A DNA stretch of 64,000 nucleotides from Kiloniellales bacterium (GCA_030066685.1 JASJBF010000003.1:234790-298789), one strand, 5' to 3'. Shown: positions 43,901-52,566, numbered from the stretch's first letter. A program made the numbers and translations. Notes: generated by a model from the letters alone, not told the origin.

Positions 43901-45241
43901 GGCCATGACGCTGTCACCGATCTGCTTGTCGACCATTCCGCCATAGCGCTCGACGATCTGATCGACAGCGTCGAAGTAGCGCTCGAGCACATGGTGCCGG
44001 TCCTCCGGCTCAAGTCGGGAGCCGAGGCCGTCGAGCTCGATGAACAGGACGGTCACCTGGCGGAGCTCGCCGCCGGCGGACGCGTCCGGCCGCTCGCCGT
44101 AGCCCGATCCGGGCGCGCGTTCGCCGGGCTGCGTCAGAGCGTTCGGCCCCGGCGCTTCCTGTCCGGTGGCGCGTTCGGCATCGGCAGGCCGGCGATGCCG
44201 GGCGCCCTCGGCGCTCAATGGGTCCCTCAGCGCATCGATGTCGGCCAGGAACGCCCCGGCGGTCTGATAGCGCCGGTCGGGATCCCGGGCGAGGGCGCGG
44301 GCGACGATCCGATCCAACGCCTGGGGAGATCCGGGCTGCCAATAGGAAGGCGGCGTCGGATCGCTGTGGAGCACCGCGTGCAGGATCGTTGCCGGATCGT
44401 CGCCGGGAAAGGGATGCCGACCGGTCAAGGCTTCGTAGAAAAGGACGCCGAGGGACCAAAGGTCCGATCGATGGTCGATCGCCTCGCCCCTGAACTGCTC
44501 GGGCGACATGTAGGCCACGGTTCCGATCTGGGCATCCTTGTCGGTCAATCTGATCCCCGGAAGCTTGGCGATTCCGAAGTCGACGATCTTGGCCGTGCAC
44601 TCCGGGGTGACGATGACATTCGCCGGCTTGATGTCGCGATGGACGATTCCTTGGGCGTGCGCCTGTCGCAGACCGTCGGCGACCTGAACGGCGATGCCCA
44701 TGGCCTGGTCGGCGGGCAGCGGTCCTGCTTCGATCAGGGCTTCGACGGTCTGGCCCTCGCAGAAGGCCATCGAGATGAAGATCGCGTCGTCGCCCGGGCT
44801 GCCGATCTCGTAGATCGTGCAGATGTTGGGATGGTCCAGTTTGGATGCGGCTCTCGCTTCGAGCAGGAAGCGCTCTTTGGCCTTCCGATCGGCGATCAGC
44901 CGTTCCGAGAGGAACTTGAGCGCCACAGCCCGCTCGAGACGCGTGTCGACGGCCTTGTAGACGATCCCCATCCCGCCGGTCCCCAAGCGGCCGAGGATCC
45001 GATAATGCCGGAAGCTGTCACCGGGCCGCAGCCGCGGTTCCTCGGAGAAGGCCGCCGCGGGCAGCGGCGAGTCCAGGAGCGCCCCGCCCTTTTCGTCGGC
45101 TCGGATCAGCGACGTCACCTCTTCAAGCAGATCGGAGTCGTCGCCACAGGACTCGGTCAGGAACTCCAGCCGGGCCGCGCCGTCGCGCTGTAGCGCGGCT
45201 TCGAACAGCTCCTGAACCCGTTGCCAGCGATGGAGATCCAT
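40985..45241 (-). CDS. Giant Ser/Thr kinase / cyclase-like / AAA ATPase / TPR protein
   Basis: 1418 residues. Kinase domain about 78-345: glycine loop 85-93 (RLGTGGMGIVY), K109, HRD at 201-203, DFG at 221-223. A class III nucleotide-cyclase-like domain about 395-560: VLFIELDGLGS replaces the usual FADIvGFT, so the first metal Asp is Glu or lost, while IGDSVMAVFG is kept; it may be inactive. An AAA-type ATPase about 580-860 has Walker A LLRGQAGIGKTRLLAEF near 607. The last 500 residues are TPR-like repeats. This is the layout of LuxR-type sensor kinases with cyclase and ATPase modules. It lies 150 bases downstream of the ECF sigma gene. Confidence 0.87.
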   Translation of the reverse strand: MDLHRWQRVQELFEAALQRDGAARLEFLTESCGDDSDLLEEVTSLIRADEKGGALLDSPLPAAAFSEEPRLRPGDSFRHYRILGRLGTGGMGIVYKAVDTRLERAVALKFLSERLIADRKAKERFLLEARAASKLDHPNICTIYEIGSPGDDAIFISMAFCEGQTVEALIEAGPLPADQAMGIAVQVADGLRQAHAQGIVHRDIKPANVIVTPECTAKIVDFGIAKLPGIRLTDKDAQIGTVAYMSPEQFRGEAIDHRSDLWSLGVLFYEALTGRHPFPGDDPATILHAVLHSDPTPPSYWQPGSPQALDRIVARALARDPDRRYQTAGAFLADIDALRDPLSAEGARHRRPADAERATGQEAPGPNALTQPGERAPGSGYGERPDASAGGELRQVTVLFIELDGLGSRLEPEDRHHVLERYFDAVDQIVERYGGMVDKQIGDSVMAVFGAPLAHDDDCERALRVASDIRRRMSELREEFGLGLRVRIGIANGQEMAGGFGRGRDSAYTITGETVNEAARLAKSADPGETLISDAVFRNAAGLLDVEAWQSPQPTEDQTPVWRLVGLRGTPASGAGAFVGRRAELRQLAAISEDCRESRRGEVILLRGQAGIGKTRLLAEFRTLAERDGFRCHTGLVLDFGVAEGQDAIGILARSFLGVSSDGTVVERRHAAQTAFAEGCVTAEQQVFLNDLLSLPQPPALHAIYDAMDNATRNRGKQQTMAALLEGAAARGPVLVAVEDIHWADALTLEYLAAMASAVAACPALLVITSRIEGDPLGPSWQGAVQDTPLIAITLAPLRNEEAESLAIEFMDTTSPLARRCIERAEGNPLFLEQLLRNARDTPEEDTPSSIQSLVLARLDRLPDIDRAALRAASVVGQRFSIDALRHLLDQPDYDCSGLLQHYLIRPDGPSYLFAHALIQDCVYASLLKTRKREQHLRAAEWFASRDAALRAEHLDRAEDRMAPQAYLEAAREQMTVFRYDQALRLVERGLAIVRDAPERHALSCLQGELLRELGSVAASLDAFEAALEVAEDDTSRCRAWLGLAEGMRLSDDYDRAFEALDRAQSLAARHRLAPELAQLHYLRGSLCFPLGRIEACREQHEAALENARRAGSAEREALALSGLGDAAYARGRMHSALAHFRDCLELCGRHGLGRIEAANRFMIGTIRIYLNELDGALEDSLASAELAARVGHKRAEIVSRLTAGWVLIDQDRFDGARAQAESGLAIAHSLGAKRFKPFLNESLARIRLAEGDRAGALELLDSALGDVREGGATSFIGPWLLGTIALATDDPERRRAALAEGEEILAGGCVGHNHYRFYQAAMEATLEAHDWDEAERYAAALEAFTRPEPVPWADFYIRRARALALVEQGRGGAAATRELTALREEARTIGLLSATSLVERVLARNAGKTPPRTGGKQ

Positions 45242-45390
45242 TCAAGGCAACCCACTGCAGGAGGCGGCTTGAGAGGTGCCGGGGCGGCTTCGCGGGAACT
45301 CCTGCCTTTGGCTCCGAAGCATAGTTCCACCCCGTTCCGCGACGCCCGCGCCGAACCGCGCCATGATCGGCCGGGCCCTTGGCCTTTGGC

Positions 45391-46032
45391 TCAGTCGGCC
45401 CCGGCCTCCGGGCTCAATTCTCTGTACAGCCAGGCCTTGGCCAGCCGCAGCTCGCGGTCGATCGTCGCCGCCGACAGGCCCAGAGCCTCGGCCGTTTCGT
45501 CGTAGGTGAGGCCGCCGAAATACTGGAGCTCGACAATCCGGGCCTTGCGCTCGTCGAAGGCGGCCAGGCCGGTCAAGGCATCGTCCAGATCCACCAGCCC
45601 GGACACGGAATCGCTGTCGACGAACAGCGATTCATCGAGCGATACCTTGACTGCGCCGCCGCCGCGCTTGGCGCGTCGAAGCGCCTTCGCGTGGTCGACC
45701 AGAATTCGGCGCATCATGCGGGCGGAGAGAGCGAAGAAATGCGCCCTGTCCTCCCAGGAGACCTCCATGTCGACCATCCGGACATAGGCTTCGTGCACCA
45801 GGGCGGTGGCCTGCAGGGTGTGGCCGGCATGCTCGCCGCGCATGTAGCGATCCGCCAAACGCCGGAGCTGGTCATAAACCAAAGGCGTAAGTTCACCCAG
45901 CGCCGAACCATCGCCACTCCGCCAGCGGATCAGCAGCTGCGTTATGGATTTGTCTTCGTCTATCAAGGCAATCAGTCCCTCGCGGAAATCCACGCTAGCA
46001 AGAAAATCGACCGGAATCCAACCGGCAGACAA
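45391..46032 (-). CDS. ECF-type RNA polymerase sigma factor
   Basis: 213 residues. Region 2 covers about 30-100 (ALGELTPLVYDQLRRLADRYMRGE, ATALVHEAYVRMVD and FFALSARMMRRILVDHAKAL) and region 4 about 145-205 (LAAFDERKARIVELQYFGGL, TYDETAEALGLSAATIDREL). This is the ECF family that is typically encoded next to Ser/Thr kinases rather than anti-sigma factors, as here. The kinase probably controls it by phosphorylation. It is a good candidate for recognising the TGAGGGAWTCC-N10-GTCGCTT motif found three times 7-9 kb away; that link is inference. Confidence 0.88.
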   Translation of the reverse strand: MSAGWIPVDFLASVDFREGLIALIDEDKSITQLLIRWRSGDGSALGELTPLVYDQLRRLADRYMRGEHAGHTLQATALVHEAYVRMVDMEVSWEDRAHFFALSARMMRRILVDHAKALRRAKRGGGAVKVSLDESLFVDSDSVSGLVDLDDALTGLAAFDERKARIVELQYFGGLTYDETAEALGLSAATIDRELRLAKAWLYRELSPEAGAD

Positions 46033-46372
46033 CCTTTGGTATCAGGAGAGGCCAGGGCCCCGTTCCGGCATTTGCCAAGAGTCGCATCGCCGCGGCGGGC
46101 TCTGTCCATTTGAGGTCAGAGGCTTGTCGCGGTGCGCGCTGGCGCGACGACTCTCTGCTGCGAATGGCGCGGTCCCACTTCGGACCTGGTTCGCCTTGAC
46201 ATTCTGCGAGCTCAGGTTGAAGTCCGGCGCAGGGTCGTCTTGGCCTTCGGCCGGTTCGAGGCCGCTTCGATATCCCGACACGCTTCCTGGACGACACGCT
46301 TCCTGGACAGGGTGACGAGGCCTGTGGCTAGCTTTGGGCGAGAGTCATCAGCTTCGGGATGGGCGTGAGGGC
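46033..46372. other. Divergent region before the TIM-barrel regulator
   Basis: 340 bases between the ECF sigma gene and the TIM-barrel/Fis regulator. No gene or known element was recognised. A short tandem repeat of ACACGCTTCCTGGAC (46278-46292 and 46294-46308 approximately) is visible. Confidence 0.5.
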
Positions 46373-48115
46373 GTGCCGTTCTCTGCGAAATTCCTGATCG
46401 GCGCGGCCATCGGGTCCGGGAACACCGCCCTGGCGGCCGAGCGCGGCGGCGCTGATTTCCTGCTGGCGATCAACGCCGGCCGGCTGCGCAACATGGGCGC
46501 GCCTTCGATCGCCTGCATGCTGCCGATCTTCGACGCCGACGGGCTGACCGAAGGCTTCGCCCGCGAGGAGCTGCTGACCCAGTGCCGGATCCCGGTCCTG
46601 CTGGGCGTCAACGTCTGGGGCCGGGACCTCGATCCGGCGGCCCAGGCGGCGCGGGTCCGCACGGCCGGCTTCGCCGGCGCGGTCAACTTTCCGAGCTGCA
46701 TGCACTACTCGCGGCCAATGCAGCAGATCCTGGCCCGAGCCGGCCGGGGCATCGAGCGCGAGGTCGCGCAGCTGCGCGCGGTCCAGGACGCCGGCCTGAC
46801 CTCGATGTTCTACTGCGCGACGCGGACCCAGGCGCGGCTTGCGGCGGACGCCGGGATCGACCTGATCTGCCTCAACCTCGGCTGGAACGTCGGCGGCGCG
46901 CTCGGCCACCGCAGCCGCGCGACCCTCGAGGAGGTCGCGACCACGGCCCGCGACATCGGCCGGCTGATCAAGCGCATCAATCCCAAGACCCGTTTCTTCC
47001 TGGAGGGTGGGCCGATCGCCACTGCGGAGGATCTGGGCAGGGTCCTCAGCCTGGCCCCGATCGACGGCTACGTCGGCGGCTCCACCATCGAGCGCATGCC
47101 GCTGGAAGACTCGGTCGCCGACCAGATCGACCGATTCCGGCAGGCCAGCCGGCAGGGCGCCGCGCTGGACGGCGAGAGCGCGGGCCTGGTGGCCTGGTCC
47201 CGGCGCTTCGGCTTCGTCGGCCGCTCGAAGGCGCAGCTCGACTTCCTGCGGCGCCTGCGCGCCCTGGCGGCGACGCCGGACCCGGTGTTGCTTCTGGCAG
47301 AGAAGGGGATCGCCACGCTGCCGGTCCTCAAGGCGCTGGGCAGCCAGGCCGGCAAGAAGGGCGGCCGCGCCCTCGTCCAGGTCGACGTCGCCGGGGAAGA
47401 CTTCCCGGCCCGGGCGCGCGGCATCATCTTCGGCCATCGCGAGACGATCGCGAGGCAACGGCCGGCTTTGGCCGACAGCGCAATCGAGCTGCTGGTGATC
47501 CATGCCCCCGAGCGCCTGCCGCCGGCGACCCAGAGGCGTCTGGCCCGGGCCCTGTGGGAGGGCGTCTTCCGGGCGCCGGGCACGCGGCGCGCCCTGCCAG
47601 TGGTGCCGCGCGTCGTCCTGGTCAGCGAGGTCCCGGTCACCGAGGGCCGCGAGGCGGAGGAGCTGCTGGGCGCCGGCCTGGAAGCGGACCTGGTCGCCCA
47701 TCTGGCCGGCTGGCTCCTGCGTGTGCCGCCGCTACGCGAGCGGATCGACGACCTGCTGCCGAGCCTCGAGGCCCTGGCGGCGGAGAGCCCGCGGTCGTCC
47801 CTGAACCGGGCGTCCTTCTCCTCCGCAGCGCTGCAGCGGCTGCACGCCCACCTCTGGCCGGGCAACGAGAGGGAGCTGAGGTCGCTGCTCGGGGCGCTGG
47901 CCGGACTCGCCGGACACGAGCCGATCCAGCCCTCCGAGCTCCTGCTCCTGCCGCAGGAAGAGGAGGCCGCCGGGCCCGGGACCCGCACCGAGAAAGACCG
48001 GATCGTCGACGCCCTCTGGCGACACGGCTTCAACCGGACGCGCACCGCCGAGGCGCTGGGGATGTCGCGCAAGACCCTCTACAACAAGATCCGTAGATTC
48101 GGGCTGTCGGGATAG
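46373..48115 (+). CDS. PEP-hydrolase-family TIM barrel fused to degenerate AAA+ and Fis-type HTH
   Basis: 580 residues from a GTG at 46373 chosen because relatives begin with a short leader before FLIGAAIGSG; a TTG 13 codons earlier is possible. Residues 1-270 are the PEP_hydrolase TIM-barrel domain (IGAAIGSGNTALAAERGGAD, FPSCMHYSRPMQQILARAG, LICLNLGWNVGG). Residues 283-530 align with sigma-54 activator AAA+ domains (FVGRSKAQLDFLRRLRAL, PPLRERIDDLLPSLEAL, LHAHLWPGNERELRSLL) but the Walker A is lost (LLLAEKGIATLP) and no GAFTGA loop exists. Residues 540-580 are a Fis-type HTH (RTAEALGMSRKTLYNKIR). It is probably a ligand-sensing regulator of the operon downstream, not a true sigma-54 activator. 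Confidence 0.82.
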   Translation: MPFSAKFLIGAAIGSGNTALAAERGGADFLLAINAGRLRNMGAPSIACMLPIFDADGLTEGFAREELLTQCRIPVLLGVNVWGRDLDPAAQAARVRTAGFAGAVNFPSCMHYSRPMQQILARAGRGIEREVAQLRAVQDAGLTSMFYCATRTQARLAADAGIDLICLNLGWNVGGALGHRSRATLEEVATTARDIGRLIKRINPKTRFFLEGGPIATAEDLGRVLSLAPIDGYVGGSTIERMPLEDSVADQIDRFRQASRQGAALDGESAGLVAWSRRFGFVGRSKAQLDFLRRLRALAATPDPVLLLAEKGIATLPVLKALGSQAGKKGGRALVQVDVAGEDFPARARGIIFGHRETIARQRPALADSAIELLVIHAPERLPPATQRRLARALWEGVFRAPGTRRALPVVPRVVLVSEVPVTEGREAEELLGAGLEADLVAHLAGWLLRVPPLRERIDDLLPSLEALAAESPRSSLNRASFSSAALQRLHAHLWPGNERELRSLLGALAGLAGHEPIQPSELLLLPQEEEAAGPGTRTEKDRIVDALWRHGFNRTRTAEALGMSRKTLYNKIRRFGLSG

Positions 48116-48127
48116 CGGCGCCGTCGC

Positions 48128-48811
48128 TCAGGCCGGACGTGGGCGGCAGACCAGGCCGTCCAGGCGGTCCGGCCAGAGCGCCTCGTGATCCGCATCGCTG
48201 CCCTCGGCCAGGCCGAGCAGGAGCCCCGACCAGTCCGCGCCTGCCGCGGCCTCGGCGACCGCCTGCGCCGCCGCCCCGCGCTGCCTTAGCGAAGGGAAGC
48301 CCGCCGCGAAGTCGGCGACACGGGGCAGGATGATCATCGCCTCCGGCTCGATCGCCGCGGCCGCCGCGGCGCCGGGCCCGTCGGCGACGACCGCTGCGAT
48401 CCGAAAGCCCTGTTTGCGCAGCTGGGCCAGGCAGGCCAACTCGCGGCCGCGGTCCAGCCCCACGTCGGCCAGCTGCTGGGAGAACTCCGGGTCCTGCTGC
48501 TCGACGCTGGGGAGGTTGGTGATCCAGCGTGCCCCGGCCCGCATAAGGCGCGCGGCTTCCAGGGTCAGGTTCAGGAACGGGCTGGCCAGGAACAGCCCGA
48601 GCACCGCGTTCCCGCAGAGGGCGGGATCCTGCACGACCGCATCGATCAGTCGCTTCGGCCCGTCGGTGTTCGGCAAGAGCAGTCCAACTTCGCTCGGCAT
48701 GCCCTCGTGGCGGAATCCCGGCGCGAGGGTCACGATCGCCTCCGGGATCGCCACCTTAGCGCCCGGCGTCCTCGACCCCAGGACGATGCGCCAGCTGAAA
48801 CGGTCAACCAT
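48128..48811 (-). CDS. Diverged PEP-hydrolase-like TIM-barrel protein
   Basis: 227 residues. NLPSVEQQDPEFSQQLADVG and LDRGRELACLAQLRKQGFRI align with the [20 protein letters not shown] and [16 protein letters not shown] region of the family member at 55626, and both end with a similar barrel segment. The N-terminal third is shortened and the [16 protein letters not shown] start is missing, so it is a diverged relative. It converges with the TIM-barrel regulator gene. Its role may be regulatory or the gene may be decaying; it reads through intact. Confidence 0.6.
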   Translation of the reverse strand: MVDRFSWRIVLGSRTPGAKVAIPEAIVTLAPGFRHEGMPSEVGLLLPNTDGPKRLIDAVVQDPALCGNAVLGLFLASPFLNLTLEAARLMRAGARWITNLPSVEQQDPEFSQQLADVGLDRGRELACLAQLRKQGFRIAAVVADGPGAAAAAAIEPEAMIILPRVADFAAGFPSLRQRGAAAQAVAEAAAGADWSGLLLGLAEGSDADHEALWPDRLDGLVCRPRPA

Positions 48812-49197
48812 GGCCGTCGGACTCTTGCACAGATCGACTCAAGCGGGTGGAGAAAAGCCAGGCCGCGCGGTTTGAACCGGAGCGACAGCGCAAGGGCGCC
48901 GGCATCAGCTTACTCCCGGCATCGGATGATTCGCAAATCTTTGGCAACTATTACCCAATTTTACCCGATTGGGAATTGCGAAGCTGTTGCGCCGAAATCC
49001 ATGTCGGGACAGGCTTTTGGAAAGGGCCGCGACAAGGCCGTGGTGCGGAAACCGCCGCTCTGCCGAGGTTCCGCGCCGACGAACAAGGGTGACGCCCGCC
49101 GCGCAGACGGCGGCGTCCGAGGGAGGACAGAAGCCATGCCGCCCACTCCGGCCGCGCCGGACGGTTGCGCGCCCGCCTGTCCGGCGAGGCCGCGCGC
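48812..49197 (+). other. Upstream region of the transporter operon
   Basis: 386 bases between the diverged TIM-barrel gene and the permease gene. It holds an AT-rich stretch (48920-48980) that may be the promoter. No gene or confident regulatory motif was found. Confidence 0.5.
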
Positions 49198-50208
49198 ATG
49201 AGGCAGTTCGTCGAGCGCCACACCTTCTGGGCGATCGTGATCCTGGTCGTCGCGGCCGTCTTCCTCTGGATGATCTTCGCGGTCTGGCCCGACTGGCTGG
49301 TCTCGGGCCTGGGCCGCAAGAAGACCTTCGTCAACACCCTGCTGAACGGGGTGACACTTGGCGGCCTCTACTTCCTGGTCGCCAGCGGGTTCACCCTGGT
49401 CTTCGGGCTGATGCGCAACGTGAACCTGGCGCACGGCTCGCTCTACCTCCTGGGCGGCTACATCGGCTACGAGGTCGCCGAGGCCAGCGGCAGCTGGTTC
49501 CTCGGCCTGGCCGTCGCCTTTTTGGCGATCGCCGCCAGCGGGGTCCTGATGCAGGTGCTGATCTTCCGCCGCATGGAGGGCGACGACCTGCGCCAGACCC
49601 TGGTTACCTTGGCGATCTCGATCATCGCCGCCGACCTGATGCTGGCGGTCTGGACCGGCACCACCTACCAGTTCGCGCCACCGGAGTGGCTCTTCGGCGC
49701 GGCGACCCTGCCGGTGGTCTCGGTGGTCAAGGCCTCCGGCGATCCGGTCTTCATCAAGTATCCGATCTACCGGCTGACCGTGCTCGCCGTCGCCGTCGCC
49801 GCCGGGATCGGGCTGTGGCTGTTCCTCAACCGAACCCGGGTCGGGATGATGATCCGCGCCGGGGTCAACGACCGGCAGATGCTCTCGGCCAGCGGCGTCA
49901 ACGTGCAGCTGCTCTTCGCCCTGGTCTTCGCGATCGGCGCCGGGCTCGCCGGCTTCGCCGGGGTGGTCGGCGGCACCGCCCTGTCGATCGCGCCGGGCGA
50001 GGACGTCCGCTACCTGCTGGCTTCGCTGATCGTGGTGATCGTCGGCGGCCTCGGATCGGTTCCCGGCGCCGCCATCGGGGCGCTGCTGATCGGCCTCGCC
50101 GAGCAGTTCGGCCTGGCCTACTTCCCGACCTACGGCGTGGTGCTGACCTTCCTGATCCTGGTCGTCGTCCTGGCGGTGCGCCCCCAGGGCATCATGGGGA
50201 CCCGCTAG
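49198..50208 (+). CDS. Branched-chain-amino-acid-type ABC permease (LivH-like)
   Basis: 336 residues from the ATG at 49198. About nine hydrophobic segments; the family motif GLYFLVASGFTLVFGLMRNVNLAHGSLYLLGGYI near residue 52 and the ATPase-contact loop MIRAGVNDRQMLSASGVNVQLLF near residue 218. It pairs with the LivM-type permease 3 bases downstream. An N-terminal extension with an extra hydrophobic segment (FWAIVILVVAAVFLWMIFAV) precedes the LivH core. Substrate unknown; not necessarily an amino acid. Confidence 0.9.
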   Translation: MRQFVERHTFWAIVILVVAAVFLWMIFAVWPDWLVSGLGRKKTFVNTLLNGVTLGGLYFLVASGFTLVFGLMRNVNLAHGSLYLLGGYIGYEVAEASGSWFLGLAVAFLAIAASGVLMQVLIFRRMEGDDLRQTLVTLAISIIAADLMLAVWTGTTYQFAPPEWLFGAATLPVVSVVKASGDPVFIKYPIYRLTVLAVAVAAGIGLWLFLNRTRVGMMIRAGVNDRQMLSASGVNVQLLFALVFAIGAGLAGFAGVVGGTALSIAPGEDVRYLLASLIVVIVGGLGSVPGAAIGALLIGLAEQFGLAYFPTYGVVLTFLILVVVLAVRPQGIMGTR

Positions 50209-50211
50209 GCC

Positions 50212-51282
50212 ATGGCGATGCGGCGGCTCTTCTCCGGCAGCCCTTCCTTCGCGGAACGCCATCCCGCGGCGATCGCGGCCCTCGTGCTGCTGCTCGTCTA
50301 CCCGAGCTTCGCCTCGGACTTCTTCGTCTTCCAGATCGGCGCCTATTCGCTGATCCTGGGGACCATCTCGCTGTCCCTGATGATGCTGGCCGGCTACGGT
50401 GGCATGGTGAGCCTGGCCCAGATGACCGTTGCCGGCTTCGCCGGCTACCTCATGGCGATCCTGGGCGACAACAGCGTCGGGGTCATGGGCCTGGGCTGGC
50501 CCTGGTGGCTGACCGTCCCGACCGCGGTGCTCGCCGCCGCCCTGCTGAGCACCTTCATCGGCGCGATCTCGGTGCGCACCGAGGGGATCTACACCATCAT
50601 GATCACCCTGGCGATCGCCGTCGCCTTCTTCTACTTCGTCCGCCAGAACTACTTGATCTTCAACGGCTTTACAGGCTTCGCCGGGGTCGCGCCGCCGGTC
50701 CTTTTCGGAGTCGACTGGCGCGCGCCCCTGCCGTTCTACTATCTCTCGCTGGCGGTGGCCGGCGGCTTCCTCTGGGCCGTGGTCTACGGATCGCGCTCGA
50801 CCTTCGGGCTCAGCCTGCAGGCGATCCGCGACAACCCGCGACGGATGCGGGCGATCGGCTACGACGTCACCCTGCACCGGATCGTCGCCTATTTCCTGTC
50901 CGGGCTGATCGCCGGCACGGCGGGCGTCCTGCTGGTCTGGTTCAACGGGCGGATCTCGCCCGGCTCGGTCGGGGTCGACGTCGTCATCGACATCTTGGTG
51001 ATCGCGGTGATCGGCGGCCTGCGCCATCCGATCGGCCCCTTCCTGGGCGCGGTCGCCTTCGTGCTGCTGGAGAACTTCGCGATCGACCTGATCGACCGGG
51101 AACGCTTCAACACGGTGATCGGCGCGGCCTTCCTGCTGATCGTGCTGTTCTCGCCCGACGGGCTTTTGGGACTTTGGGGCCGGCTCCGCACGCGGATCCG
51201 GCTCGGCAGACGCGCGCAACTCGGCGCGGGCTACGGAAAACGGGACGGCCGGCATCCCGCCGGATCGCTCGAACAAACCTGA
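50212..51282 (+). CDS. Branched-chain-amino-acid-type ABC permease (LivM-like)
   Basis: 356 residues with ten hydrophobic segments. LivM signature AYSLILGTISLSLMMLAGYGGMVSLAQMTVAG near residue 45, and the coupling loop LQAIRDNPRRMRAIGYDVTLHR near residue 203. The C-terminus is a basic, soluble tail. It forms the translocation channel with the LivH-like protein. The stop is followed 15 bases later by the binding-protein gene with GGGAGGAGAAG as its ribosome site. Confidence 0.9.
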   Translation: MAMRRLFSGSPSFAERHPAAIAALVLLLVYPSFASDFFVFQIGAYSLILGTISLSLMMLAGYGGMVSLAQMTVAGFAGYLMAILGDNSVGVMGLGWPWWLTVPTAVLAAALLSTFIGAISVRTEGIYTIMITLAIAVAFFYFVRQNYLIFNGFTGFAGVAPPVLFGVDWRAPLPFYYLSLAVAGGFLWAVVYGSRSTFGLSLQAIRDNPRRMRAIGYDVTLHRIVAYFLSGLIAGTAGVLLVWFNGRISPGSVGVDVVIDILVIAVIGGLRHPIGPFLGAVAFVLLENFAIDLIDRERFNTVIGAAFLLIVLFSPDGLLGLWGRLRTRIRLGRRAQLGAGYGKRDGRHPAGSLEQT

Positions 51283-51297
51283 AACAGGGAGGAGAAG

Positions 51298-52545
51298 ATG
51301 CTCCGAATAGGACGCAAGACGATCACGGCGGCGGTCGTGCTGGCGCTGGCCAGTCCCGCCTTGGCTGAGGACACGGTCAAGATGGGCGCCTTGGCGACCC
51401 TGGAAGGCGCCTTCACCGTGCTCGGCGAGGACAGCATGCGCGGCGTCAAGCTGGCGCTGGAAGAGTTCGGCTACACCGCCGGCGGCAAGAAGATCGAGCT
51501 GATCACCGGCTCCTCAGACGCCTCGCCGGACAGCGCGATCCGGGCGACCCGCAAGCTGGTCGAGCAGGACGGCGTGCAGGTCATGGTCGGCCCGCTGTCC
51601 GGCTCCGAGGGCCTGGCGGTCAAGGACTACGCCAAGACCCAACCGAACGTAACCTTCCTCAACGGTTCCTCGGCGGCCCAGGACACCACGCTGCGCAACC
51701 CGGCGGAGAACTTCTTCCGCTTCAGCACCGAGGGCGCCCAGTGGATGGCCGGTCTCGGCGAATACGTCTACAAGGAAAAGGGCTACCGCAGCGTCGCGGT
51801 TCTGGCCGAGGACTATTCTTTCCCCTACACCCAGGTCTTCGGCTTCCTCGAGCCCTTTTGCCGGCTCGGCGGCAAGGCGCCTGTCGACGCCCGCTTCTGG
51901 GTCCCGATCGGCAACAAGGACTACTCGTCTGTCATCGCCGCCTTGCCGGATGATGTCGATGCCATCTTTGTTGCGCTCGGCGGCGCGGACGCGGTCAACT
52001 TCCTGACCCAGTACGAACAGGCCGGTGGCGAGTTGCCGCTGGTCGGCGGCTCGATCACGGTCGACCAAAGTGTGCTCGGCTCCAAGGGTCGGACCCGCAG
52101 TTTCGTGATCGGCACGCCTTCGGGCGGTCCGATTTCGGACACCTGGGACAACGACGGCTGGAAGGCCTTCGTCGCGGCTTACAAGAAGCAGTTCCCGGAT
52201 GGCTTCCCGTCGCCCTCGCTTTTCGCTCACGCCTACTACATCAACACCAAGGCCGCGCTTCTGGCCCTGGATGAGGTCGGCGGCGATCTGTCGGACGGCG
52301 GTAAGGAGTATCGGGCGGCGCTCTCGAAGCTCTCCTTCGACACGCCGACCGGCAAGGTCAGCCTCGACGAGCGGCGCCAGGCGATCGCCGACATCTTCCT
52401 GACCGAGGTTACGGAAGGCCCGGATGGTAATCTGCTCAACAAGACCATCAAGGTCATCCCGCAGGTCACGCAGACCTTGGGCCTGTCCTATGACGAGTTC
52501 CTGAAGTACGGCCAGGTCGGCCGCGAAAACCCGACCTGTAGCTAA
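51298..52545 (+). CDS. ABC transporter substrate-binding protein (LivK-like)
   Basis: 415 residues with a signal peptide (ITAAVVLALASPALA, cleaved near residue 22). The mature protein is a type I binding protein: VKMGALATLEGAFTVLGEDSMRGVKLALEE, QVMVGPLSGSEGLAVKDYAK, FLNGSSAAQDTTLR, VAVLAEDYSFPYTQVFGF. In this family such proteins bind amino acids, amides or aromatic acids. The ligand here is unknown. It sits between the permeases and the ATPase genes, an order common in catabolic HAAT transporters. Confidence 0.9.
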   Translation: MLRIGRKTITAAVVLALASPALAEDTVKMGALATLEGAFTVLGEDSMRGVKLALEEFGYTAGGKKIELITGSSDASPDSAIRATRKLVEQDGVQVMVGPLSGSEGLAVKDYAKTQPNVTFLNGSSAAQDTTLRNPAENFFRFSTEGAQWMAGLGEYVYKEKGYRSVAVLAEDYSFPYTQVFGFLEPFCRLGGKAPVDARFWVPIGNKDYSSVIAALPDDVDAIFVALGGADAVNFLTQYEQAGGELPLVGGSITVDQSVLGSKGRTRSFVIGTPSGGPISDTWDNDGWKAFVAAYKKQFPDGFPSPSLFAHAYYINTKAALLALDEVGGDLSDGGKEYRAALSKLSFDTPTGKVSLDERRQAIADIFLTEVTEGPDGNLLNKTIKVIPQVTQTLGLSYDEFLKYGQVGRENPTCS

Positions 52546-52566
52546 TGTCGCTTTAGGTTCGACACC

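Noticed and set aside
43600..44090. Active adenylate cyclase in the giant kinase
   Set aside because: The first metal-binding Asp is not in place (FIELDG), so catalysis is doubtful; described only as cyclase-like.
48969..48983. GG-N10-GC as a sigma-54 promoter before the LivH-like gene
   Set aside because: Only the invariant GG and GC match; the rest of the consensus does not, and the nearby activator-like protein lacks a GAFTGA loop.
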